This document shows positions 1-7,500 of a stretch of 10,350 nucleotides of DNA, one piece after another (position 1 is the first letter of the stretch; each line of letters begins with the position of its first letter). Position numbers and translations under genes: made by a program. This DNA is from Candidatus Methanoperedentaceae archaeon (GTDB lineage Archaea > Halobacteriota > Methanosarcinia > Methanosarcinales > Methanoperedenaceae). The stretch covers positions 1 through 10,350 of the forward strand of contig JACUTP010000056.1 in the NCBI GenBank assembly GCA_014859785.1, read 5' to 3'. The notes below the pieces were generated by a model. That model was given only the letters and a program-made list of their open reading frames with translations, had not been told where the DNA came from and did no database searches.

Positions 1-41
1 GGAGTATATTACGCGTTGCTGTTTGGTCAGTTTAAATGCTT

Positions 42-1049
42 TTATTCAATCTTCCTCAGCATAAAAGACCCATCACGCATACGGAAAAGCCTTTCCTTAA
101 GTATTCCGTATTTATGGTAACTCATAGCCTCGACCTGCCTGCATCCGAGATACTTCATAATGACTTTCCCGTCATCCTCTGACATCCCAAGCTCTTCCAC
201 AGGTTTTGATGTCCTGATGCTGTTTCTTGCATAAATTATCCCGTCCTCAAGGTTGGCGCCTGCAAAACCCTTTGCATCTTTCAGGATAATCGTGCCTTTT
301 TTCATGTATGCGCCTGCAAATTCACCTGCTGTTCCCTCAACCACCACAGAACCTCCATCAAGGTGCGCCCCCGTGTTCATTCCTGCATCCCCCCTTACAT
401 GAACCGTACCCTTCTTCATCAAAAGCCCTGTGCCATTGAAAACATCGCCTTCCACGGTAACAAGAACATCACAGTCACACCGCGCGGCTATTGTCCCGCG
501 AAGAACCCCGTCATCCAGCAAAAGGTGTTTCTTTTTACTGTCAAAACTGTTCTTTAAAAGCTCGTCTTTCCCCAATCCCCTGCACAGGATTTCCGTAATT
601 GACCTGAATTTTCGAAAACCTATGACATCGGATACAACCTCGACCACGTTACCCGCAGGCTCTTCGATGCTGCCTTTAACATAAATGGTGCCTGAAACCA
701 TGCCCATTCCCATCTCAGATGAAACATTGCCTTCAATATAGAGAGTTCCTGCTTTTTCAGGTTTACCATTTCCCCCGAAATGCTTGAGGTCAACCCCCAT
801 ACTGTACCCCAGCCGTTTTCCGGCATTGCCGTAAATCCTGACATCTTTTTGTTTTTTCAATTCATCAACAAGGTTCCCGAAAGTGAAATCCGTCCCGTTC
901 TGGAATGGTATTATGTCATCATGGCGCAGTCCACCATCCTGCCATGTGAAATTGTAGGTGTAATCGCAGAGGTTATCAACAGTGTTTATAAGTTCAAGTT
1001 CCATAAGTCCACATTCCTTTTTTGTAATATTCAAGATTAGTGTTCCCAT
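42..1049 (-). CDS. GXGXG beta-helix protein, FwdC/FmdC and glutamate synthase domain 3-like
   Basis: A 335-residue protein whose second half is a run of roughly 19-residue glycine-rich repeats (about residues 201-276), such as GTVHVRGDAGMNTGAHLDGG followed by near copies. A shorter repeat block lies at about 101-127. This is the GXGXG right-handed beta-helix seen in subunit C of formylmethanofuran dehydrogenase and in the C-terminal domain of glutamate synthase large subunit. Stand-alone archaeal members are sometimes mislabelled 'tributyrin esterase'. The domain is structural in the known complexes and carries no catalytic residues, so the role of this single-domain copy is unknown. No other fwd/fmd or glutamate synthase subunit lies beside it, so calling it FwdC would be unsafe. 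An alternative start is the ATG at 1004 (residue 16), which has weak purine-rich GGA/AAGGA sequence upstream; the ATG at 1049 would leave a leader of about 15 nt from the shared TATA box. The gene is divergent from the MCR thioamidation cluster. Confidence 0.85.
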   Translation of the reverse strand: MGTLILNITKKECGLMELELINTVDNLCDYTYNFTWQDGGLRHDDIIPFQNGTDFTFGNLVDELKKQKDVRIYGNAGKRLGYSMGVDLKHFGGNGKPEKAGTLYIEGNVSSEMGMGMVSGTIYVKGSIEEPAGNVVEVVSDVIGFRKFRSITEILCRGLGKDELLKNSFDSKKKHLLLDDGVLRGTIAARCDCDVLVTVEGDVFNGTGLLMKKGTVHVRGDAGMNTGAHLDGGSVVVEGTAGEFAGAYMKKGTIILKDAKGFAGANLEDGIIYARNSIRTSKPVEELGMSEDDGKVIMKYLGCRQVEAMSYHKYGILKERLFRMRDGSFMLRKIE

Positions 1050-1080
1050 CCATTAAGTTTATCAGGTTATTCCCCTTTAC

Positions 1081-1094
1081 CGAAAGGTATATAA
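1081..1094. promoter_or_regulatory. Shared TATA box between the GXGXG gene and the ycaO cluster
   Basis: The sequence GGTATATAATC at 1086-1096 contains TATATAA (1088-1094), preceded on the plus strand by the purine-rich CGAAAG (1081-1086), which could be a BRE. Archaeal transcription usually starts about 25 nt downstream of the TATA centre, which predicts a plus-strand start near 1115-1118. That is after the first ATG of the ycaO frame (1108) and just before the second (1126). Read on the minus strand the element is TTATATAC, and would start RNA near 1064, just ahead of the GXGXG gene. One TATA may therefore serve both directions; this is inferred from spacing. Confidence 0.45.
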
Positions 1095-1125
1095 TCAAAC
1101 GCAAAAAATGCAGGAACCCGGTACA

Positions 1126-2367
1126 ATGAGCAAGATTACAATTGACCCGAATATCAAATACATAAACGGGACACAAAGGGTACTTGACCCGGAGACCACA
1201 CTTCTGAATACCACAAAACTCCTCCCTGAAATAGGCGTGACAAGGATAGCCAATATCACAGACCTCGACCGTGTCGGGATTCCGGTATTTTCCGCCATCA
1301 GACCAAGTGCCGGAGAGGGTGCAATTTCCATTTATTCGGGAAAAGGCTCAACCGAGACAAATGCGAGGATTTCTGCTATTATGGAAAGCTTTGAGAGGTG
1401 TCTTGCTGAACAGCCAGAGACCAGCAACAACTTAAACGGCGTGAACCTGGAAGAAGAAAGGGTTGTCAGTACCTATGAGAATCTGAGTGAAAGCTACCCT
1501 GCACTGTATCCTGACGCCCTTCTACTTCCCATGCCATTTGCCTGTGACACCAGCATTGAGTGGGTTTCAGGATATGACCTGATGAACGATATGGAGGTCA
1601 TGGTTCCTGCCAATGCCGTATTCCATCCATACAACCCGCTAAACGGCAGCCAGCTTTTCAGGAGCAATACAAACGGTCTTGCATCAGGGAATACCATAGA
1701 GGAGGCAGTGCTTCATGGTTTGCTTGAGGTTATAGAACGGGATGCACTCGGGATTGCCGAATATACCAGGAACCCGGGGCGTGAGATAATACTTGATGAA
1801 TCTGACGGCTTGAATTACCAACTCAAGCAGCGCATGGAGAAAGCAGGAGTGCTTGTGAAATTATGGCTTCTGGAACATGACGTTGGTGTGCACACGGTTG
1901 TAGCTGCGACAGACGATACTGTTCTTCATGACCCTGCGCTTCTTGTCATGGGAGCTGGTTCGCACCTCTCCCCTGAGATAGCTGTTGCAAGGGCGCTTAC
2001 GGAAGCGGCGCAGAGCCGTGTTGTCCAGATACACGGGGCGCGCGAGGATACTGACAGGGAACAGGTTGTACGTACTTTCGGGTACGAGCACATGAAACGG
2101 ATGAACTGGTTCTGGTACGAGGAACTTGAAACCGTGCGGATGCATGAATTAAAAGACCACTCAAGCAACACGCCGTATGCGAATATCTATACGGTGATTG
2201 AGCTTCTTGACAGGGCTGCCGAGGGTGCGATAATAGTCAATCTCTCGCGCGGAGTGGATATCCCTGTTGTAAGGGCTATAATCCCTTATTTTGAACTTTA
2301 TACGATTGACAGGGAGCGCACCGGACAGCGCATCAGGAGAAAAAAGAAAAGGGTGAGATTGGCGTGA
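1126..2367 (+). CDS. ycaO: YcaO-type McrA-glycine thioamidation protein (methanogenesis marker protein 1)
   Basis: A 413-residue YcaO protein. With TfuA, archaeal members use ATP to activate a backbone amide and install thioglycine in the alpha subunit of methyl-coenzyme M reductase, shown genetically in Methanosarcina. Three YcaO ATP/Mg-binding blocks are visible: SGKGSTETNA plus SAIMESFER (about 71-91), TNGLASGNTIEEAVLHGLLE with VIERDA (about 182-207), and SPEIAVARALTEAAQSR (about 282-298). The C-terminus is basic (RIRRKKKRVRLA) and lacks a proline-rich tail. The frame opens at an ATG at 1108, but the ATG at 1126 is preferred: the TATA box places the transcription start near 1115, and AGGAA (1112-1116) lies 9 nt upstream. 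The stop codon overlaps the tfuA start, indicating co-transcription and probably translational coupling. The family assignment is firm; the substrate being McrA follows from the tfuA neighbour and family knowledge. Confidence 0.93.
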   Translation: MSKITIDPNIKYINGTQRVLDPETTLLNTTKLLPEIGVTRIANITDLDRVGIPVFSAIRPSAGEGAISIYSGKGSTETNARISAIMESFERCLAEQPETSNNLNGVNLEEERVVSTYENLSESYPALYPDALLLPMPFACDTSIEWVSGYDLMNDMEVMVPANAVFHPYNPLNGSQLFRSNTNGLASGNTIEEAVLHGLLEVIERDALGIAEYTRNPGREIILDESDGLNYQLKQRMEKAGVLVKLWLLEHDVGVHTVVAATDDTVLHDPALLVMGAGSHLSPEIAVARALTEAAQSRVVQIHGAREDTDREQVVRTFGYEHMKRMNWFWYEELETVRMHELKDHSSNTPYANIYTVIELLDRAAEGAIIVNLSRGVDIPVVRAIIPYFELYTIDRERTGQRIRRKKKRVRLA

Positions 2368-3014
2368 TGAAAGTCGTGGTATATACTGGTATGAGTATAA
2401 GCCACAGCGATGCAAAGAATATTCTGGATGCGGATTACAGACCTCCGGTGCAGCGAAATGATATAAAGAAGATTATCAATTCCGGATTCGACATAATCGG
2501 GATTATCGAAGGGGTGTTTTTTAATAGCGCCGCTGTTGCACACCGCGAGATTATCGAGGCATTGAATAAGGGAATAACTGTTATCGGGGGTTCGAGTATG
2601 GGTGCGCTTCGCGCTTATGAGCTTGAGCCTTACGGGATGATCGGTGTTGGCAGGATATTCGAGATGTATAAAAACGGTTTCCTTGAGTCAGATGACGAGG
2701 TTGCTGTTACGTTTGACCCTGAAACACTTGAGCCGCTGTCCATCCCGCTTGTAAACGTGAGGCTTACACTCGATGCGGCACAAGATGAAGGGGTACTTAC
2801 ACAAGAACGGGCTGATGCTGTGCTTGATGTTACAAAGAGGATGTTCTATCCTGACAGGAATTTCAGGAATATCGTGGATGCATGTGTTAAGGAAGGGGTT
2901 GTGGATGAGAACCAGAGAGGCAGGCTTGTGGATTATTTCATAAAAAACGAGGTTGATGTTAAGCGTGAGGATGCCATTCTTGTGCTTTTAAAGATTCAGG
3001 AGTTAAGGGAATAA
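2367..3014 (+). CDS. tfuA: TfuA-related McrA-glycine thioamidation protein
   Basis: A 215-residue TfuA-family protein, the partner of YcaO in thioamide formation; it is thought to help deliver sulfur or position the peptide for YcaO. The family core is clear: IIEGVFFNSAAVAHREIIEA (about 46-65), GGSSMGALRAYELEPYGMIG (74-93), then a GVGRIFEMYKNG block and SDDEVAV (about 93-114). The acidic and helical C-terminal half (120-215) is typical. The ATG at 2367 shares its A with the ycaO TGA stop and has GGGTGAG (2351-2357) as a ribosome-binding site 9 nt upstream. A GTG at 2364 is the alternative start and adds one residue. The ycaO-tfuA adjacency is the standard arrangement in MCR-containing archaea. 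There is no sign of truncation. Confidence 0.93.
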   Translation: MKVVVYTGMSISHSDAKNILDADYRPPVQRNDIKKIINSGFDIIGIIEGVFFNSAAVAHREIIEALNKGITVIGGSSMGALRAYELEPYGMIGVGRIFEMYKNGFLESDDEVAVTFDPETLEPLSIPLVNVRLTLDAAQDEGVLTQERADAVLDVTKRMFYPDRNFRNIVDACVKEGVVDENQRGRLVDYFIKNEVDVKREDAILVLLKIQELRE

Positions 3015-3015
3015 C

Positions 3016-3711
3016 ATGAAAATCGCATGGGGGATAACAGGCGCCGGACACTTCCTGCGCGAAAGTGTTGACCTTTTAAAAGACCTGAAACAAAAAAACA
3101 ACCACCTGAAAGTAACCACATTCCTCTCCCGTGCAGGAGAAGAAGTTGTCAGGATGTACGGGCTTGAAGATGAACTCAAAACCATATCAAACGGCGAATA
3201 CCTTGAAGAGCTATTCCCTGAAAGCGGGCAGGGTGCAAGCGTCCCGAAAGCAGGCAGGTTCCTGCTCCATAAATACGATTTCCTCATCGTAACCCCTGCA
3301 ACATCCAATTCAGTTGCGAAAATCGCCCACGGGATAGCAGACACCCTTGTCACCAACGCAGTTGCACAGGCAGTTAAAGGCAGTGTTCCGGTTTACATAG
3401 TCCCGGTTGATATTGCAGGTACCATAGAATCGCAGATGCCCTATTTCATAGACAGGGAAATATGCATGAAATGCGAATTCTGCCCCCCGCAGGAACAATG
3501 CAAGAAAAATGCAATAACAGACCAGGTACAACTCCTGGAATGCTCAGGATGCGGGGAATGCGTGAAATTATGCAGTTACGGTGCCATACAGGGCGGAATG
3601 GCAAAGATTAAGGTACGGGATGTTGACTCAGGTAACGTACAAATCTTAAACAAGCTTGAAGGAATAACCGTAATTGATAAACCGCAATCTTTTCCTGACT
3701 CGATTCTGTAA
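3016..3711 (+). CDS. dmrX: Iron-sulfur flavoprotein, dihydromethanopterin reductase (acceptor)-like
   Basis: A 231-residue protein with two parts. Residues 1-135 are a flavoprotein (HFCD-like) Rossmann domain: it begins KIAWGITGAGHFLRES and contains FLIVTPATSNSVAKIAHGIA (89-108), the usual FMN-contact region. Residues 148-195 form a ferredoxin-like module with two cysteine sets, C150/C153/C156/C162 and C176/C179/C182/C186, fitting two [4Fe-4S] clusters. This architecture is that of the MJ0208-type archaeoflavoproteins, which include the Methanosarcina mazei enzyme that reduces dihydromethanopterin to H4MPT, the last step in making the C1 carrier of methanogenesis. The symbol is given on architecture and context; other redox roles remain possible because related AfpA-type flavoproteins also exist. 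It starts 1 nt after the tfuA stop with AAGGGA (3005-3010) upstream, so it belongs to the same transcript. Confidence 0.8.
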   Translation: MKIAWGITGAGHFLRESVDLLKDLKQKNNHLKVTTFLSRAGEEVVRMYGLEDELKTISNGEYLEELFPESGQGASVPKAGRFLLHKYDFLIVTPATSNSVAKIAHGIADTLVTNAVAQAVKGSVPVYIVPVDIAGTIESQMPYFIDREICMKCEFCPPQEQCKKNAITDQVQLLECSGCGECVKLCSYGAIQGGMAKIKVRDVDSGNVQILNKLEGITVIDKPQSFPDSIL

Positions 3712-3752
3712 TCATCAAAAAATTGAAGTACTAAAGGACACAATTAGCCTTA

Positions 3753-3757
3753 GAGGT
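3753..3757 (+). promoter_or_regulatory. Ribosome-binding site that sets the TTG start of the Sm-like gene
   Basis: GAGGT lies 6 nt before the TTG at 3764. The reading frame is open further upstream, to a TTG at 3674 inside dmrX, but that region has no comparable ribosome-binding site. Starting at 3764 gives a 74-residue protein that matches the size of archaeal Sm proteins. Confidence 0.6.
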
Positions 3758-3763
3758 AAGATA

Positions 3764-3988
3764 TTGTTTCCAACTAAGAAAGTACAGACATTAATAGGTA
3801 AACGCGTTCAGGTTGAAATGAAAGGAGATAAAAATACTCTTGAAGGGAAACTTGAAGGTGCTGATGATTACCTTAACCTGCATCTTATGGATACCCATGA
3901 GATAAAAGACGGAATAAAAGCTCGCTCACTTGGTTCTGTGGTATTGAGAGGGAATAACATAATAATGATTGTTCCTGTCAGGGAGTAA
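3764..3988 (+). CDS. Sm-like (LSm) RNA-binding protein
   Basis: A 74-residue protein consisting of one Sm fold. The Sm1 region (about 7-44) contains LIGKRVQVEMKG, LEGKLEGADDYLNLHLMD, equivalent to the usual 'v.vrLkgg..f.G.L.g.D.hmNlvL.d' pattern. The Sm2 region (about 56-70) contains LGSVVLRGNNIIMIVP, where LRGNN matches the usual IRGD/N signature. Archaeal Sm proteins form six- or seven-membered rings that bind U-rich RNA. The start is TTG at 3764, supported by the GAGGT ribosome-binding site and by length; the frame can be extended 30 codons upstream to a TTG at 3674, but those residues do not resemble an Sm protein. Compared with typical archaeal Sm1 proteins, DD replaces the D-x-H part of the RNA-binding loop before N, so this may be a divergent paralogue. 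It follows dmrX by 52 nt and is probably in the same operon. Confidence 0.82.
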   Translation: MFPTKKVQTLIGKRVQVEMKGDKNTLEGKLEGADDYLNLHLMDTHEIKDGIKARSLGSVVLRGNNIIMIVPVRE

Positions 3989-3989
3989 A

Positions 3990-4331
3990 ATGGAAACTGA
4001 AGAAAAAATCCTTGAAAAAATAAAATCAAGCGAAGACGGTGTACTTCAGAAAGACCTCTGGAAAGAGATGCAAATCGACAGGAGAAAATGTTCCCGGATA
4101 GTCGACAAGCTAAAAAAGGAAGGAATAATAACAAGAAACCTTGAATCAGGTAAGGGTTCAAGAACATACCGTATCAGGTATCTCAAGAGGAAAAAGGAAG
4201 AACTTAAGGACTATTCACTTTTACTGGTAAATAATATGTTTTCACCGTGCACCGGATGCACTATTGAATGTTTCCCCACACATTGCATGCCGCTTACAGA
4301 CTGGATTTTTACACTGATTGAAGTAGAGTGA
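3990..4331 (+). CDS. Small winged-helix protein with C-terminal four-cysteine motif
   Basis: A 113-residue protein. Residues 1-65 have a winged helix-turn-helix pattern: an N-terminal helix (EEKILEKIK), a helix-turn-helix with LQKDLWKEMQIDRRKCSRIV and DKLKKEGII, and a wing ending in SRTYRIRYL. A charged KRKKEELKDY linker follows, then a short domain with C87, C90, C94 and C99 (C-x2-C-x3-C-x4-C) and a hydrophobic end (WIFTLIEVE). The cysteines could bind an Fe-S cluster or zinc, or act as a thiol switch; Cys34 lies in the HTH. It is probably a transcription regulator, but the target is unknown. The ATG at 3990 is chosen because GGGAG (3981-3985) lies 4 nt upstream; the open frame extends back to a TTG at 3969. 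The start follows the Sm stop by one nucleotide, so it is the last gene of the ycaO cluster. Confidence 0.78.
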   Translation: METEEKILEKIKSSEDGVLQKDLWKEMQIDRRKCSRIVDKLKKEGIITRNLESGKGSRTYRIRYLKRKKEELKDYSLLLVNNMFSPCTGCTIECFPTHCMPLTDWIFTLIEVE

Positions 4332-4378
4332 ATAAAGGATAAGACACGTTAAGAAAGCGACCCTTCTTGACGCATCAT

Positions 4379-4401
4379 CCATCGCCTTCAGATGGTCTTT
4401 T
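4379..4401 (+). terminator. Candidate terminator after the ycaO cluster
   Basis: CCATC (4379-4383) pairs with GATGG (4391-4395) around a 7-nt loop and is followed by TCTTTT (4396-4401). The stem is only 5 bp. Archaeal termination relies mainly on U-rich tracts, so the call rests on the T-rich run about 50-70 nt after the last stop codon of the cluster. Confidence 0.25.
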
Positions 4402-4502
4402 GTAAAGCGTATATACTGTCTCCCGTTTTAGTACGGAATCCTTGCGGGTCGGCTGCCTGTTTAATATAAGTGCCCCAGCCAATGATAAAATCCAGTTCCA
4501 CC

Positions 4503-4512
4503 TTTTAAAATA
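4503..4512 (+). promoter_or_regulatory. Candidate TATA box of ileS
   Basis: TTTTAAAATA, preceded by CC, would start transcription near 4533 and give ileS a leader of about 35-40 nt. Two other TATA-like elements lie further upstream in the gap, so the assignment is tentative. Confidence 0.35.
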
Positions 4513-4570
4513 CCATAACTTTTAATTGCATAATCACATTACTAATTCCCATTCTCTGGAGATTATTTTC

Positions 4571-7500
4571 ATGCTAAAAGAGGCAGCACAATACAACGCA
4601 AAACTCATAGAACAGGATATACAGAAATTCTGGGAAGAAACAGACGTCTATTCCCGTGTAAGGGAGCTAAGGAAAAACGGGAAGAAGTTCTTTTTCGTTG
4701 ACGGTCCGCCCTACACCACAGGCAGGATTCACCTCGGCACTGCCTGGAACAAGATAATCAAGGACTCAATCCTTCGATACAAAAGCATGAACGGCGCAGC
4801 CGTGCTTGACAGGGCTGGCTGGGACATGCACGGACTCCCGATTGAGGTAAAGGTAGAAGGCATCCTTGGCTTCACATCGAAAAAAGATATCGAGAAATAC
4901 GGGACTGGCAATTTCATAAACAAATGCAAGGAATTCGCACTCACCCAGAGGGACGAGATGACAGAACAGTTCAAGACACTCGGCGTGTGGCTCAACTGGA
5001 AAGACCCTTACATGACACTTCGGGATGAGTATATTGAAGCCGCATGGTGGACCCTTAAAAAGGGTCATGAGAAAAACCTGCTCGAAAAAGGACTGCGGGT
5101 TGTAAACTGGTGTCCGCGCTGCGAAACAGCAATTGCCGATTCAGAAGTCGAATACTGGGAAGAGAAAGACCCGTCCATATACGTGAAATACCCTGTTGTA
5201 AATGAGGAAAAAACCTACATAGTCATCTGGACAACTACACCCTGGACAATACCTGCAAACATCGCAGTGGCAGTCCACCCGTCATTCGAGTACGTGAAAG
5301 TCCGCGTTGTCAGGGACGGGAAAGAAGAGTACCTGGTAATGGCTTCAGAGCTTATGGAAAACGTGCTGAAGCAGGGGCGGTACAGGGATTACGAGATTGT
5401 TAAAACCATGCTCGGTGAGGATATGGATATGGAATACCTGTCCCCGCTTGGCGATAAAGTACCGAAACAAAAAGAATTCAGGCATAATGTTTACATGGCT
5501 GATTTCGTAACAGCCGAGAATACGGGCTGCGTCCATATCGCACCAGGTCATGGTGTTGATGATTTTGAACTCGGGGTGAAGAACAACCTTCCTATATTCT
5601 GCCCTGTTGGTGAAGACGGCAGGTACACGGATGAGGCAGGGGAATACGAAGGCATGCATGTCAAGGAAGCTAACAGGGTGGTGCAGGATGACCTCAAGGA
5701 GAGGGGATTGCTTCTTGCAAGCGGCGAAATAGTGCACAGGTACGGTCACTGCTGGCGCTGCAAGACCCCTATAATATACCTTGCCACAGAACAGTGGTTC
5801 CTCAGGATAACAGATCTTAAGGATAAGATGCTGGATGAAATCAAGAAGGTTAAATGGTATCCTGACTGGGCAGGTTCTGCGCGGTTTGCAGACTGGGTTA
5901 AAGGTTCGCGAGACTGGTGCATCTCCCGCCAGAGGTACTGGGGCATCCCGATTCCTGTCTGGATATGCGGCTCATGCGGTGATAAAGAGGTCATCGGTAC
6001 AGGGGAAGAACTGAAAAAGCGCTCAGGCACAACAGGGGAAATTGACCTTCACAGACCAAGCGTGGATAATATAATGATAAAATGTAAATGCGGCTCTGAC
6101 ATGAAACGGGTTCCGGATGTCTTTGACGTATGGTTTGATTCTGCTGTCGCATCATGGGCAACACTGAATTTCCCGCATGAGACAGAAGCCTTTAACGAAC
6201 TCTGGCCTGCTGATTTCATAACAGAAGGACATGACCAGACACGCGGCTGGTTCTACTCGCAGCTTGGCGCAAGCATGGTCGCACATGGAAGAGCGCCATA
6301 TAAAAGTGTTTTGATGCATGGTTTCACACTTGACCCCGAGGGTAAGAAAATGTCAAAGAGCCTTGGCAACGTAGTTGGACCTGAAGAGGTTATTGAAAAA
6401 TATGGCGCTGATTCGCTCCGTCTTTATGTGCTGTCACAGAATGCACCATGGGAAGACCTGAAATTCAACTGGGATGAACTCGGAAACCTTCACAGGATGC
6501 TGAATATCCTCTGGAATGTTTACAAGTTCCCACTGCCATACATGGTTCTTGATAATTTCAACCCTGATGGCGTGAATGCCTGGGAATTGCCCATGCGGAT
6601 TGAGGACAGGTGGATTCTCTCAAAGATGCAGTCACTGGTTAAACTGGTTGATGCAGGAATGTCTGAGTACAGTCTCCACAAAGTGACGCGCGCCATATCA
6701 GAATTCATACTCGAAGACCTCTCGCGCTGGTACATCCAGCTTGTCCGCCCGAGGACATGGCGCGAGGCAAACGACCCTGACAAGCTGGCAGCATACTATA
6801 CACTTTATGAAGTCCTGGTTACACTCACAAAGCTTATATCACCTTTTGCGCCCCATATCTCAGAAGAGATGTACCGCAACCTTGTGCGAAACATCGACGC
6901 TGATGCGCCGCAAAGCGTTCACATGTGCGACTGGGTAAAGCCGAAAGAAGAGTTCATAGACACAACACTTGAAACAAGCATGGACACCATCAGGGAAATT
7001 GTGGAAGCCTCATCCAATGCCAGGCAGAAACTCAAGCGCAAGCTCAGGTGGCCTGTAAAAAGAATAATCATTGCGCCGAAAAAAGACGAAGTCGCAGCAG
7101 GCGTGAAAAGTCTTGAATCCGTACTGAAAGAACAGACCAATTCCAAGAAAATCGTATTGCTGGAAACTGATGAGGTATGGGATGAACTCGGTGTTGAGGT
7201 TGTTCCGAACGCGGGAGCTATCGGTCCTTTGTTTAAGAAAGAGGCAGGCAGGGTAATAGCAGAATTAAAAGCTGCTGACGGCAGAAGTGTTAAAAAAGCC
7301 ATCGAGGAAACAGGTGTGTTCAGGGTAAGTCTTGGTGGAGTAGATGCCAGCATGGTCAGTTTCAGCGATGTAATTCCTCCCTCGGTTGCACATGCTGAAT
7401 TCGCTGGCGGGGCTGTGTACGTTGATACTGAACTCACCAGCGAGATTGAATCCGAGGGTTATGCCCGCGAAGTAATAAGACGAATCCAGGATATGCGAAA

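Larger units (their letters stand above)
4332..4570. other. Gene-free gap before ileS
   Basis: This 239-nt gap separates the ycaO cluster from ileS. It holds a weak terminator-like hairpin (4379-4401) and several TATA-like elements: GTATATAC (4409-4416), TTTAATATAAG (about 4460-4470) and TTTTAAAATA (4503-4512). On the minus strand there is a 37-codon frame (4501 down to 4388) with a GTG start and no visible ribosome-binding site. I see no tRNA and no clear structured leader. Confidence 0.5.

Noticed and set aside
1108..1125. Upstream ATG giving ycaO six more residues
   Set aside because: The TATA box at 1088-1094 predicts transcription starting near 1115, after this ATG, and there is no ribosome-binding site before it; ATG 1126 fits better.
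4409..4416. Palindromic GTATATAC as the main ileS promoter
   Set aside because: It would leave a leader of more than 120 nt, while a closer TATA-like element at 4503-4512 gives ordinary spacing; kept only as an alternative.
6919..7437. Minus-strand 172-codon frame inside ileS
   Set aside because: It is antisense to the conserved C-terminal part of IleRS, and its Ser/Thr/Pro-rich product matches no recognisable family.
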